The translations under genes were made by a program, and so were the position numbers. A stretch of 64,000 nt of DNA, from contig NC_092654.1 in NCBI RefSeq assembly GCF_032118995.1, forward strand, positions 1,798,001 to 1,862,000, given 5' to 3'. Source of the stretch: Asterias amurensis (taxonomy: Eukaryota > Echinodermata > Asteroidea > Forcipulatida > Asteriidae). Shown piece by piece: positions 13,401 through 23,060 of the stretch (position 1 is the first letter of the stretch; the number at the start of each line of letters is the position of its first letter). The notes beneath the pieces were generated by a model that saw only the letters and a list, made by a program, of their open reading frames with translations, was not told where the DNA came from and made no database searches.

Positions 13401-16400
13401 GAGCTCATTGTTAATTTATCATTTTGAATATGTTAATTCAGGAGGAGCCAATCGTCAAAGCCGAGTCTGCTAGCCTGCAGCAGAGTGCACCCATTGGTGG
13501 CGTGGCGGACCAATCAGAGCTGATTGACATGAGTAGAAGGTTAGTTTGTAATTTGCTTTACTTTAATATTGTCTAGAACAGGATTTGAACCTGTGGCTTC
13601 TGGGTTTGTACCTAGTGCTCAACCAACTGAGCTTTCTAGCCCGGTGAGGGCGGTCTCCATAATTTGCCATTACCTATGTCTAGCCATTAAACGTTAAAGG
13701 CACTGGACACTATTGGTAGTTACTCAAAATGATTGTTAGCATAAAAAGTTACTTGGTAATGAGCAATGGAGAGCTGTTGATGGTATAAAACATTGTGAGA
13801 AACAGTTCCCCTCTGAAGTAAGGTCGTTTTTGAGAAGGAGGTAATTTCTCACACAAATATTAAAAGACTGTTGGCCTGAAGCCCTTTTTAGGCATCGGAA
13901 AGCTCACAAATTTGTGCAACAAGGGGAGTGTTTCTTTCATTATTCTCTTGCAACTTGATGACCAATTGAGTCATTGAGACAGACTTGTTATTTTTTGTTG
14001 GTATACACCGAGGGAGAATACTGGTCTTTGACAATAACCAAAGGTGTCCAGGGGTCGATTTCACAAAGAGTTAGTCCTAACTTAGGACTAGTCCTAGTGG
14101 ATATTAAAAAATTATGGCTAGTCCTAAGTTAGGATGTGTTACTCGTCCTAACTCGAGATAAGACTAGCCTTAACTCTTTCTGAAATCCACCTCAGTGCCT
14201 TAAGACTGCGGTATAGCTAGGGATCATGCTCCCATACTAACCGGCTAACCAAACCTGTAATTGGTTCTATTCTCTTCTACCATCAAGCAGATTGGATGAT
14301 TCTGAACAATCCAGGGAAGCCATGGCGAATGAGTTTGCTAAACTTGAGGTAAAGTCAAATTTAATTACTTACTAACTTTAAGCTTCTTGTTAAACTAATA
14401 TTTTTTAAATACATGTGAAGTTAAAACTTCTTATGTGTTTATAACTTGAACTACTAAAAAATAAACTTTATTTGTTTGTGCATTGTTTGTCTTTTTGTTA
14501 AAGCATGTGGATAACATTTTAGCAAACGATTAACAAATAGAACACTAATTCAAGAACATTATTATTTTTTTTTCCATAGCCAACAGAAATCAGTCTTATA
14601 CTTTCCTTTGTTATGTTTGTGTTTGTGTGCTCTTTTTTCTTGTAGGGTAATGCACCCACCTCAGCCGAACTACTAACACATGAGGTGGGTGGTAGATTAA
14701 CACTCACTCACTCTGCTTTCAATCCTCATTGGCCACTCACACTGCCTATGTTTCTGTGTTCATCACATTTGTGCGCCAAGTTGAATCATTCAAATTCATT
14801 CCAGTACCTTTCTTTGTTTGGCTATTGAAATTCCAGAAAAAAACCTATGTCTGCATATTATCTTCTCCTGTAATATTTTTGGAATATTTTAAATGATGTT
14901 CAGAATAGTCTGCATGCCACAATCTTTTGCTTCGGACTACTTATATGGTGTTTTTATAAAGAAATGTTGCATCAAATAACAATTCTAGATATAATTATTA
15001 AAAAAAGCTGTATTTATTTTGTATCAACAGGTTTTTTAGCCCTTCAAAAATTAACTGTCGATCAATACTGATTTTGAGTATAAATTATTCTTTATATTTT
15101 TACCTTGTTGTATATATACATGGCCTGTCTGTGTGTTTATGTGTTTGTAATTAAATCCTTGTGCGTTGTGTCTTGTGCTATTTTTGCATCTTCCTGTTTC
15201 TTTTTTATATTTCTGGTGCTTTTAAAAACTTGTGTGTGCGATGCAATTTCTTTTTTTGGGAGATCACAAAAGCTTTTGTCTTATGTCTTTTGTCTTATGA
15301 AGTTCCTACCACCCACTCACTATGTCAAAACAATCTTCTGTTATAGGCCGCCCTGCAGTTTGAACATGAGCAACGCTTGCGCACAGAGGATGCCCTAATC
15401 CGTGCACAAGACCAAGTACGTCATCTGGAGAGTAGGCCCCCGCAGACAATGCAAACTAAAGCGCCCTCACAGGAGACACAAGTCCAGATGGAAGACGATA
15501 AAGAGGATACTCCACTACTCCTGCCGTACCAAGCTGGCCATGTACTTAGTAAGTCACTCCATATTTTTACATTTATTTGGTTATTTTGTCTTATTTTAAG
15601 ACAATGGACACTTTTGGTAATAGTCCAAGACTAGCCTTCGCAGATGGTGTATCCAACATATGCATACAAAAATAAACCTGTGAAAGTTTGAGCTCAATCG
15701 GTCGTCGAAGTTGCGAGATAATAATGAAAGAAAAAACACCCTTGTCACACGAAGTTGTGTGCTTGTAGATGCTTGATTTCGAGACCTCAAATTCTAAATC
15801 TGAGGTCTCGAAATCAAATTTGTGGAAAATTACTTCTTTCTCAAAAACTACGTCACTTTAGGAGGAGCTGTTTTATACTATCAACCTCTCCCCATTGCTT
15901 GTGACCAGGGGACTAATGTAAAGCGCATTGAGACGGTTATAGTGAAATGCACTCTATAAGAACTAGTTATTATTATTTTTATTTGTGCTTCTGATTAACT
16001 AACCCCAATTAATTTGTTCTCTCCTTTAGTTCGCCAAGCCCGGTCCTTCACCACCCACGTCAGCAATTGGTTTCAGGGGAAAAGGTCAGTAAACCTCCTA
16101 TGCTTTATCTGTGTGTATGGGCCCAGGTACCAGACACAGCTCTAAAACAAAGTGGAAGAACCGAGAACGTTAATTTGTCCAGTTTGAGTCATCTGTGGAA
16201 CTTAGTTTTACAGATGATTCATTCAGTGATGGGCCAAAAATTTAAGACAAAATTTATTAATTTAAAACTTCATTGGAATGAAAAAGTTTTGAGTGACAGT
16301 TGACAGATGTTGCCATTGTTTTTGTTTTTTGTCCATTCTATCTTGCAGTCTGGTCCCATCGTATTCTGAACAGTATCGTGGAGAGTGGTTCTAACCCATA

Positions 16401-18005
16401 AATGTGTGTGTCTGATGTAGGTGGGCCCATTTTGTTTATTTAGTATTCCCACCCCCCTTTTTCAAAAACTCATTTCAAGTTTTAACTTTTCTGTCAGCAT
16501 TTTTGCATGAGTGTCACTAACTGACGGGAGGGAATGTCAAAACAAGTATTGATCATTGCTTGTCTCACCCCAGCATTCATTGTTGTCAGAATTTTGCTAT
16601 GTTTGTCAGCTTGTTTGTCTGTTTTGTCAGTTTGTTTGTCTGTTTTGTCAGTTTGTTTGTCTGTTTTGTAAGTCAGGCAAACTCACAACCAATTTTCATA
16701 TTCTGCAAACACCCTCCCCATTCAAATCATCTTTACATCGTAGAAAGGTTTCATATTTTTTTTGCATGCGTTTGCTACAGACATAAAGATTTATCTTCAA
16801 GTACGCGCTAATCCTCCAATCAGATTGGCAGAATGGAGTGGTGATAAAAACCTATATTGCACGGCTAATATCACTACCATGCGTCTTGTGTGTTCGATGT
16901 CACGCGCCAAGTTTGCTTGAAGATAAATACGTTATCACACGCGCGCTCAGTGGATATGGGACGCAGAAGCGCTATATTTTTCCGTATTCCACTCGCGCTT
17001 GTGTGATAACTTGTAATACTAAAGCCTCAGAGCAGTTATAACATTTAATACAGCAGCTTGCTTTTATTACTTATATTTAAATACAAAGATAAAGAAAACT
17101 TGCATATTTTACTCCTTAACGCAAGATCGATTTATTGTTCCATAGGCAATATTTATTTTGGACACTGAGGGCAATAGTCAAAATGAATATATAGTTCCCA
17201 ATAGACGCTATCTTTATGGCAAACTTGTATTTTGTCAAGTATTCTAACTTATATGCAGCTATAGTGGTTCACCAACCAATCATATAGGGAATTTGGTTAA
17301 ACTCTTGTGTGCCGCAAATGGTATTTGTGACTCGCGCTCACTTGGGTTAAAAAATTATTGATTTGCCCGTAATGATGGCCGACTTTACAGTGAGTGGGAA
17401 CCATCTATGGGCAGGGTTGGCTGGTGCATAAAGCACTCGCCTCTCACCAAGGTGACCCTGATTCGTTACCTGGCCAGGGCAATATGTGAGTTGAGTTGTG
17501 CGTTGGTTCTCGGCTGTGCCACAAGGGTTTTCCAGACCATCCGATTTTCCTCCCTGGGGACTTTTGAGGGGGCATAGTTGGCTTGTGCGTAAAGCACTCG
17601 CCTCTCACCAAGGTGACCCTGGTTCAATACCTGGGAAGGGCCATATGTGAGTTGTTCTCTGCTGTGCCACGAGGGTTTTTAAATCAAACACTTTCGATCT
17701 CTGGCTGTGCTCCGTGGTCATAATGGGTTGATGTGGCTGGCAGCCATAGGTGCACTTGCATGCCTGCTTCTCGAACATGTTGTAGCCGCGTCCTTGGCAA
17801 TTCAGCTCTTAGCTGCGAGTAAGGATGATTAGCCTCCCAAATTATTATATTATTAAACTAAGCATTGTTAACTTGTTTTTCTCTTTCATTTGACAGTAAA
17901 AACTCCAATCGCTTGTTGAGGTCACGACCCAGTCTACGAGCTGGATTGATGGTGTATGCTGTGCTTGTACATGTGTTGCTTGCGTATCTACTGATGTACT
18001 GCTGA
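396..18005 (+). CDS. GOLGB1: giantin-like giant coiled-coil golgin (GOLGB1 family), 5' partial
   Basis: Fifteen exons: 396-1412, 1611-1753, 2214-2365, 2952-3137, 4443-4593, 4973-5169, 5508-5651, 5975-12087, 12755-12941, 13442-13539, 14291-14348, 14646-14684, 15347-15548, 16030-16084 and 17897-18005. All junctions are GT-AG and phases match at every one once a 25-bp duplication in the second exon is discounted (8826 nt, about 2,941 residues). The protein is almost entirely heptad-patterned Glu/Lys/Gln/Leu coiled coil. It ends in a basic stretch and a hydrophobic tail LMVYAVLVHVLLAYLLMYC at the extreme C terminus. A very long coiled coil with a C-terminal anchor is the architecture of giantin, a Golgi tether; human giantin is about 3,260 residues. 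Golgin-84 and CASP share the tail type but are far shorter. The family call is inferred from architecture, since coiled coil gives little specific homology. The N terminus lies upstream of the window. Confidence 0.82.
1611..1753 (+). CDS. GOLGB1: giantin-like gene exon carrying a frame-breaking 25-bp tandem duplication
   Basis: The acceptor is TTTATTTCAG at 1610 and the donor is ATTG|GTTAGT at 1753/1754. The exon starts ADSMAEELSELKLKIAE. A 25-bp unit occurs twice in tandem at 1633-1657 and 1658-1682. As written this puts TGA at 1662-1664 and shifts the rest by one base. Counting only one copy gives 118 nt, phase 0 to phase 1, which is exactly what the next exon needs (a split GAC codon). The duplication is either a real or segregating loss-of-function allele, or an assembly error. 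Confidence 0.8.
2214..2365 (+). CDS. GOLGB1: giantin-like gene exon
   Basis: The acceptor is TTCTTTAG at 2213 and the donor CAG|GTAGGT at 2365/2366. It enters in phase 1 and leaves in phase 0. It reads SLKETVHSLEEKIKNV and continues as a charged coiled coil. Confidence 0.85.
2402..2570. repeat. dispersed intronic repeat (GGTCAGACAGTGGGAGGGTTG family)
   Basis: The motif GGTCAGACAGTNGGAGGNTTGACTG occurs twice here (about 2405 and 2514), again near 13186, and twice near 44070-44150. It is a short dispersed repeat with no coding potential. Confidence 0.5.
2640..2765 (+). repeat. tRNA-derived SINE fragment
   Basis: GTGGGTTCGAATCCCACCC at about 2686 matches a Pol III B box. It is followed by a tail reading AGTAATATGCCTGTGAC. 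The A-box half is degraded, so this is a SINE fragment and not a tRNA gene. A relative lies at 12500-12650. Confidence 0.5.
2952..3137 (+). CDS. GOLGB1: giantin-like gene exon
   Basis: The exon has 62 codons and is phase 0 at both ends. The acceptor is AATCTTAG at 2951 and the donor ATG|GTTAGA. It begins NQLELDQQQEATIQAL and ends FKKSADKLM. Confidence 0.82.
3950..4097. repeat. short palindromic MITE (GGCCCAATTTCATARAGCTGC family)
   Basis: The element starts GGGCCCAATTTCATAGAGCTG and ends in a degraded complementary form. Other copies: 5670-5829, 20252-20582 (probably two), 33862-34025, 34450-34617, 37458-37625, 38983-39136, 52698-52862, 59222-59388 and 63885-64000. It is the most frequent repeat in the window. 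Confidence 0.6.
4092..4313. mobile_element. MITE with about 22-bp terminal inverted repeats
   Basis: The left end GCCTTTTTGAGGTATGGCGG and the right end CCGCCATACCTCAAAAAGGC are perfect inverted repeats about 200 bp apart. Flanking TAA/TTA suggests a short target duplication. The interior is unusually CpG-rich (CGCGCGCGTC) and has no ORF. It sits in an intron of the giantin-like gene. Confidence 0.7.
4443..4593 (+). CDS. GOLGB1: giantin-like gene exon
   Basis: The acceptor is TCAATTCTAG at 4442 and the donor GACG|GTAAAG at 4593/4594. It runs from phase 0 to phase 1 and reads AGQEETIASLNAAKLS followed by more charged coiled coil. Confidence 0.83.
4973..5169 (+). CDS. GOLGB1: giantin-like gene exon
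   Basis: The acceptor is ACATCTAG at 4972 and the donor GAG|GTCAGT at 5169/5170. The split glycine codon joins the previous exon. The exon reads FENQAASLQDAVDHLKETM and leaves in phase 0. Confidence 0.83.
5508..5651 (+). CDS. GOLGB1: giantin-like gene exon
   Basis: The exon has 48 codons, phase 0 on both sides. The acceptor is TTTGGTAG at 5507 and the donor GAG|GTAAGG. It starts AEIELSKTSKLEMEAECQ. Confidence 0.83.
5975..12087 (+). CDS. GOLGB1: giantin-like gene, 6.1-kb central coiled-coil exon
   Basis: A single exon of 6,113 nt encodes about 2,038 residues without interruption. The acceptor is TTCTTACTTGCAG at 5974 and the donor ATGAG|GTGAGC at 12087/12088. The whole length is Leu/Glu/Lys/Gln heptad coiled coil with no globular domain that I can see. 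Cysteine and tryptophan are rare. A large central exon is consistent with giantin-type genes, which carry most of the rod on one exon. It leaves in phase 2, and the next exon supplies the missing base of an Arg codon. Confidence 0.9.
12500..12655 (+). repeat. degraded tRNA-derived SINE
   Basis: It resembles the element at 2640 (TGTCTGCTCTAAAATGGCTG, then GTGAGTTTGAATTCC, then ACGCCTGTGA). It is followed by a short AAATG tandem run at about 12588-12608. Confidence 0.4.
12755..12941 (+). CDS. GOLGB1: giantin-like gene exon
   Basis: The acceptor is GCTCCTCAG at 12754 and the donor GTG|GTGAGA. It enters in phase 2 and leaves in phase 0. It reads CEDMSMQLSALVEERNNLSI, continuing the coiled coil. 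Confidence 0.85.
13442..13539 (+). CDS. GOLGB1: giantin-like gene exon
   Basis: The acceptor is TTAATTCAG at 13441 and the donor AGAAG|GTTAGT. The peptide EEPIVKAESASLQQSAPIGG is less helical than the rod, so this is a linker. It leaves in phase 2. Confidence 0.75.
13572..13645 (-). repeat. tRNA-like SINE head, minus strand
   Basis: On the minus strand it reads GGGCTAGAAAGCTCAGTTGG near the start and CAGGTTCAAATCCTG as B box, so it has tRNA-like A and B boxes. The anticodon arm and acceptor pairing are poor, hence a SINE head and not a functional tRNA. Confidence 0.5.
13694..14052 (+). mobile_element. MITE-like hairpin repeat, family A
   Basis: It starts TTAAAGGCACTGGACACTAT and ends in the inverted form (AATAACCAAAGGTGTCCAG). 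Conserved interior landmarks are AGCAATGGAGAGCTGTTGAT and ACAAGGGNGTTTTTTCTTTC. Other copies: 15598-15905 (-), 19356-19605, 28068-28360, 28440-28752, 37631-37992 and 49105-49395 (-). No protein is encoded. Confidence 0.7.
14054..14201. mobile_element. palindromic MITE (AGTTAGTCCTAACTTAGGAC family)
   Basis: GATTTCACAAAGAGTTAGTC at the left and CTAACTCTTTCTGAAATCCA at the right are imperfect inverted repeats. The interior repeats TTAGGACTAGTCCTA-type motifs. It abuts the family A element. Confidence 0.6.
14291..14348 (+). CDS. GOLGB1: giantin-like gene exon
   Basis: This 58-nt exon has acceptor CATCAAGCAG at 14290 and donor GAG|GTAAAG. It completes an Arg codon and reads LDDSEQSREAMANEFAKLE. 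It leaves in phase 0. Confidence 0.78.
14646..14684 (+). CDS. GOLGB1: giantin-like gene micro-exon (13 codons)
   Basis: A 39-nt candidate exon follows a strong pyrimidine tract (CTCTTTTTTCTTGTAG) and ends GAG|GTGGGT. It is phase 0 on both sides and encodes GNAPTSAELLTHE. Because it is symmetric it can be skipped without changing the frame, so it may be alternatively spliced. Confidence 0.6.
15347..15548 (+). CDS. GOLGB1: giantin-like gene exon
   Basis: The acceptor is TTCTGTTATAG at 15346 and the donor CTTA|GTAAGT. It reads AALQFEHEQRLRTEDALIRA, then a Pro/Gln-rich linker, then DDKEDTPLLLPYQAGHVL. It leaves in phase 1. Confidence 0.82.
15598..15980 (-). mobile_element. family A repeat followed by a LINE/SINE-like 3' tail
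   Basis: 15598-15905 is a minus-strand family A copy with its internal hairpin GATTTCGAGACCTCA / TGAGGTCTCGAAATC. It is truncated at the right. It is followed by TAAAGCGCATTGAGACGGTT and a TTATTATTATTTT run, a common retroposon 3' tail pattern. Confidence 0.5.
16030..16084 (+). CDS. GOLGB1: giantin-like gene penultimate exon
   Basis: The acceptor is CTCCTTTAG at 16029 and the donor AAAAG|GTCAGT. The peptide is IRQARSFTTHVSNWFQGK, a short basic stretch just before the membrane anchor. It enters in phase 1 and leaves in phase 2. Confidence 0.78.
16607..16672 (+). repeat. 24-bp tandem repeat, nearly three copies
   Basis: GTTTGTCTGTTTTGTCA-type units repeat about every 24 bp. They are intronic and not coding. 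Confidence 0.7.
16786..17015. mobile_element. pair of inverted-repeat elements
   Basis: TTTATCTTCAAGTACGCGC (about 16789) pairs with GCTTGAAGATAAA (about 16916). Directly after it GTTATCACACGCGCGCTCA pairs with CTCGCGCTTGTGTGATAAC (to about 17012). Two adjoining or nested MITE-like hairpins lie in the last intron of the giantin-like gene. Confidence 0.5.
17402..17845 (+). repeat. tRNA-derived SINE with a duplicated head
   Basis: The head (TTGGCTNGTGCNTAAAGCAC followed by CTCGCCTCTCACCAAGGTGA and a GGTTCAATACC-type B box) occurs twice, at about 17408 and 17578. The second continues into a ~200-bp tail. The layout suggests one SINE inserted into or recombined with another. Confidence 0.55.
17897..18005 (+). 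CDS. GOLGB1: giantin-like gene terminal exon with C-terminal membrane anchor
   Basis: The acceptor is CATTTGACAG at 17896 and the stop is TGA at 18003-18005. The peptide starts SKNSNRLLRSRPSLRAG, a basic cytosolic flank, followed by LMVYAVLVHVLLAYLLMYC, a hydrophobic segment ending at the stop. This is a tail anchor of the kind found in Golgi coiled-coil proteins (giantin, golgin-84, CASP). It is the strongest evidence for the gene's identity. Confidence 0.85.
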
Positions 18006-18206
18006 AAAAACAGAAAGTGGAGAGATGATCTTGCTATAGACTATATTGAATAACCCCTTTTTTGCTATGAAAGTTGCCATCTCATAGAGCAAACCATATG
18101 TGCATCTAAACGCGTACATCAATGAAGCAAGCAGCACGCAGCGAGGAAAGATGTTGAGTGGATCATTAGTAGGCTTCTGCTGTTGTCGTTTTTTGGATGG
18201 TGTGAA

Positions 18207-18350
18207 TGGGAGACTTTTAGGACACTTGGTGGCAGCAGACTTACCAAGTAAATCCATTGCTCATGGTAATGTGCACAGGTTCAGATCTACGTAAGCAATG
18301 GACATTTACCTGGTAAGTCTGCTGCCACCTAGTGTTCAAAAGTCTCCCAT
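18207..18350. mobile_element. hairpin MITE (CACTTGGTGGCAGCAGAC family)
   Basis: The left arm GGGAGACTTTTAGGACACTT and right arm GTGTTCAAAAGTCTCCC are inverted, with GGTGGCAGCAGACTTACC in the arms and a ~30-bp loop. A related degraded hairpin is at 47715-47853. Confidence 0.65.
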
Positions 18351-19355
18351 AAATGAACTTTGGTGGCTTAGGTTTTGCAACATAGTGACGGTAATCCTGT
18401 TGAAACGTTTTATTCCAAGTATGATTCGGAGGCATCAACACTCAACTTGCGTTTTCTTAAATTAACTATCAAAAGTGGCTGGCCTGTATTACACTACTGC
18501 AAATGACTTATCACTTTAATATTGGAAAAATGTATCAAATTGAGATATTCTCAATCACGGATGTAAGAATTTTCAATATTTATATAACCAAGTATCAATT
18601 ATTTCAGTATTGTGTCGCTCTCAGCCAATGTAAATACAAACAAGATTTTAAATAATATACTAGATATTTTAGATGCTTCCATTTGTAAATATGTAATGTA
18701 ACAAAATCAGTAAAAGAGATCTTTAGAATAACGGTGCGAGTAAATTAAATATCAATCAAAGTCAAAGCCATTGTATTTTTTATCTAGGATAATGAATTGT
18801 TTTTAATCGATCAGCATTAGTGTCCAATTTTAAGAGCTTTTAAATTATCGGTTCTGAAGACAATGTGCACTGGCTAAACTTCACAGAGGTTCTCAGTAGA
18901 ATATATTATTTGTCAGATTTATCGGACTTAAACCAGTCTTTTCTGAATGTGTTTATTTAAACATCACATACAAAAATTACAAATTTTTTCAAACAACTCA
19001 ACCTAACTCATTATCTTATAAAGATTCCAGAAAACTCTGTAGTTTTTCCACATTAGTGTAGACATGTTATAATACTTCGGTGGAGATTTTTTACTAATAT
19101 TTTGTTTCTCTTTAAGAACGTAGATCGTTATTGCACTGACATAATGATCATACAGAATAATTTGAGTTTGTTATAGTGAGATGTAAATGATTTTCTTGGT
19201 AACAATTAATGTTACGAGGATTTTTGACAAAAATTTATATAATAATAATTGTTAGCAATGTTCCACTGGTAAAATGCTAAATGTTTTGAGGCATTTAAGT
19301 TAGGTCCTAAAGCACTCACAAACATTGTGTACTATTTGGTTTGTTATTTTATTCT

Positions 19356-19605
19356 TAAAAGCACTGTACACTATTGGTAATTTCTCACTAAAATATTTGA
19401 ATCGAGTAGAGACCTCAGCTGAGGTCTCGATCCCAAGCATCTGAAAGCACACAACTTGTGCGACAAGGGTGTTTTTTCTTCCATTATTCTCTTTAGCTAC
19501 CAATTGAGTTCAAACTTCCACAGGTTTGTTACTTTATGCATATGTTGAGATACACCAAGTGAGAATACTGGTCTTTGACATTTACCAATAGTGTCCAGCG
19601 TCTTT
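19356..19605 (+). mobile_element. family A MITE-like hairpin, internally deleted
   Basis: It starts AAAAGCACTGTACACTATTGG and ends TACCAATAGTGTCCAGCGTC. The inner hairpin GAGACCTCAGCTGAGGTCTC is perfect. The left half is shortened compared with the copy at 13694. Confidence 0.65.
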
Positions 19606-19860
19606 AAACTCAAATTTAGAATTAAAGAGTCTTAACATTTTCTTTTAATGATTCGCTATAAAACCATGTTCTTTTATTTTGTTTCGGCATTCATAGTAAA
19701 ATAAAAAACTTGTTAATTATTTAGTATTGTATTTAGTTCTAAAAAAAAAAAAATCTTTTTGTTTCATTTAATTTTGTTAAAATTTGTGGAGATTTGTGGT
19801 TCTCTTCAAATCATTTTATGAGCCTCAAACTGTAACAAGTAAGTGCAATTTAATAACCCA

Positions 19861-19866
19861 AATAAA
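19861..19866 (+). terminator. candidate polyadenylation signal of giantin-like gene
   Basis: AATAAA lies downstream of the terminal exon in AT-rich sequence. A second candidate is at 20192-20197. Confidence 0.35.
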
Positions 19867-20597
19867 TGACAGAGTGATACTAAATTAATTTTCTGTGACT
19901 GTGCATTTTTGAATTATTTTTGTTGTACTGATAATTTTCTAGAAATCGAGTTGTGAACGACTTTTATAATATCAAGACCCGTTATTCTGAGAAAAATTCC
20001 TGTCTCAAATGCTGTGAAATGAAAGAAAATTTGATAATATTTTAAAGCTTTTAAATACTAGTGAAACTTGGCTAAATGTATTGTACTTTTTGTGGATTTC
20101 AAAGAGTTGAGAATAGATCTTATTTCCATTCAGGACAAGTAACTCATGCCAACTTGGGACTAGCTTTAAGTTTTCAACATCTCCTAAGACTAATAAAGTG
20201 AAACCGACTCCATGAAAATTATTGTCAAGGGAGTACCGTAGCTTGTCTTGGCCCCATTTTCATAAAGCCTGTAAGCACAAAAACGTGCTAAGCACAGGCA
20301 AGTTTTGCTTACCAGGTTACCAGCCAAAACTACATTGAGTTTACATTGTTGTGACTCGAGTGACCCACTCAGTTTTTGCTAAGCAAAGAAATCTTTCAAG
20401 CAGCCTTATTTTTTTGCCCTGCAGATAAAATTGCATAAAATTGTCTCCTTAGAAAAATAAGCAGGATGTCATAAATTATATATGTACATGGTACTTTGGC
20501 TGGTAACCTTATTCTGGTAAGCATAAATTTCTTGTGCTTAGCTATTTTTTTGTGCGTAAGCAGCTCTATGAAATTGGGCCCTGGTCTTGTATCCATT

Positions 20598-21470
20598 GAG
20601 CTAGACCATTTTCCATTACGTGCTGCGCTTAACCCTGGAGTATAAATGGGAACCTATGGAGGCTGAGTTGGTATTTTGCTGGGTTAAAACTCCCAAGGGT
20701 AGTTTGCTCAACAGGGATGTGTACAGTTCCTTGATGTAGCTTTTATTATGTGCGTTATAGAAGAAGCCGACAATATTTTAACTTTGATTGTTTTAGGACT
20801 TCCACAATAAGCATGGTCCTTTAAAAGGAACATTACAATATTGGTAAGCAAACAATTGTATAAGATCACAGAATAAAATAAAACTTTCACGGTCTATTGA
20901 TGATGATAGTAGAACACATCCCTTGAAATACTTCTATCTGAAATGACAAAATATATGATGAGAAAAAAATAGGAAAAATTTCCCGTTTCGAGTTTATCGC
21001 TCAGTGGGCGTTTTATTAATTTTCTCTGTAATCGATGTCATAATCGGATTTTCACTATTTTCTCGTGACCCATATGGCCGATCGATTTCAAACTTCTACA
21101 GAGTTGTCAGTTGTTAGCAAAATAAATTCTGTATAAAAAAATCCAAAGGCACCATGAGTGGGAATCGAACCCACTTTGTAGTACTTAAAAAATATTTAAG
21201 GGTATAAGCACTTTATAAGAATCCAAAGACTTGCAAGATACAAGAACATGTGATATCTTATAGATACTTTCTAGTACTGTTTGCCCAAGACAGCAATAAA
21301 TTTATGAATTTTAATTTTAGTATTTAATTTTAAAGTTCATCTTAGTGGTTGAACATGTGAACCAATTTGCAAGGTTTAGGCCTTGCAGTTAGCTTCTTTA
21401 TAAGTCATCAAAAATAATTATGAAAAAGCCTAGATCCTTAGCCTTTCCTTTTGTTTTCGCCACAAATTTG
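20598..21470. other. intergenic AT-rich sequence, no gene seen
   Basis: No splice-flanked open frame or conserved motif is visible. A B-box-like GGGAATCGAACCCAC (minus-strand sense) at about 21160-21175 suggests a tRNA-derived SINE remnant. Confidence 0.5.
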
Positions 21471-21479
21471 TATAAAATA

Positions 21480-23060
21480 AAAAAAAAGTATTTCCCCCGC
21501 CATTCTTTTCAAAACCCATGAGTTGCCGAAAAATAGTATTTAATAAAAAATTGTTGTTTTAATAAATTTTTCTTCAAAAAGTTTCAAATCCTACAATTTT
21601 GTTTACCCCCCCCCCCCCCCACCTTCAGTCATTCTTTTTAAAACCCTTGAATTGCCGGGGGAAAAATCAAAAACAATTTTTGTTTTAAACATTTTTTTCA
21701 AAAAAAATTTCAAATCCTACACATATTTTGTTTTACACCCCCACCATTTTTGTTAAAACCCATGAATTGCCGGAAAATGATTAATTATTAATCAAAAACA
21801 GGTTTTTTTTTAAACAAATCTAAAAAAAAGTTTCAAATCCTACAAATTTTGTTTACCCCCCCCCCCCATTCTTTTCAAAACCCATGAATTGTCGAAAAAA
21901 ATAATCAAAAGTAATTTTTCGTTTTTACAAAATTTTTGTTCAAAAAGTTTCAAATCATACAAATTTGTTTTACCCCCCCCCCCCCTTCAGTCATTCTTTT
22001 CAAAACCCTTGAATTGCCGGGGGGGGGGGGGAATAAAAAAGAATTTTTGTTTTTAACAAATTTTCTTCAAAATTTCAAATCTTACACGTGTGTTTTACCC
22101 CCCCCCCCAAAAAAAAAAAACATTTCTTTTTTCAAGATATTTCAAATCCTACACATTTGTTTTACACCCCACCATTTTTGTTTAAACCCATGAATTGCCG
22201 GAAAATGATTAATTATTAATCAAAAACAGTTTTTGTTTTTTAAAAACAAATCTTAAAAAAAGTTCAAATCCTACAAATTTTGTTTACCCCCCCCCCCATT
22301 CTTTTCAAAACCCATGAATTGTCGAAAAAATAATCAAAAGTAATTTTTCGTTTTGATCAAACTTTCTTCAAATATTATTTTCAAATCCTACATATTTGTT
22401 TTACCCCCCCCCCCCACCATTCTCTTTTAAACCCATGAATTGCCGGAAAATAAATCAAAAACATTTTTTTTTTTTAAATAAATCTAAAAAAAAAGTTCAA
22501 ATCCCATGAATTTTGTTTCCCCACCCCACATTCTTTTCAAAACCCATGAATTGCCGAAAAAAATTAATCAAAATTAATTTTTCGGTTTTAATAAATTTTT
22601 GTTCAAAAAGTTTCAAATCCTAAGAAATTGATTTACCCCCCGCCCCCTCCACAGTCATTCTATTCAAAACCCTTGAATTGTCGGGGAAAAAAATAAAAAA
22701 CAATTTTTGTTTTTTAAAAACTTTTCTTCAAAAAGTATCAAGTCCTACACATTTGTTTTAACCCCCCCCCCAAAAAAAAACAGTTTTTGTTTTTAACTAA
22801 TTTTTCTTGAAAAAGTTTCAAATTCTACAAATTTTGTTGACCCCCCCCCCCCTCTCCCCCCCAAAAGTAATTTTGTCATTTTTCCTCAAAAGGTTTAAAA
22901 TCCTACAAATTATTCCTATACCCCCTCCAACCACTCTTTTCAAAACCCATGAATTGCCGGAAAATTAGTCAAAAACAATTTTTGTAATTCGTTTGACCAC
23001 ATCCCCCCAAACCATTCTTTTGAAAACCCATGAATTGCCGAAGTTTCAAATTCTATGTAG
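21480..23060. repeat. degenerate tandem array with C-tract, period about 100-130 bp
   Basis: Each unit holds three landmarks in order: AAAACCCATGAATTGCCGG, an A/T-rich stretch ending TTTCAAATCCTACA, and a run of 7-14 C. About a dozen units are visible, varying in indels and homopolymer length. The open frames here are by-products of the repeat and low complexity. Confidence 0.75.

Larger units (their letters stand above)
18006..19885 (+). other. probable 3' UTR of the giantin-like gene
   Basis: AT-rich non-coding sequence follows the stop codon. It contains two hairpin repeats (18207-18350 and 19356-19605). AATAAA occurs at 19861-19866 and again at 20192-20197, so the transcript end could be near either. 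Confidence 0.45.

Noticed and set aside
21936-22193. Open frame rich in Pro/Phe
   Set aside because: It is a product of the C-tract tandem array.
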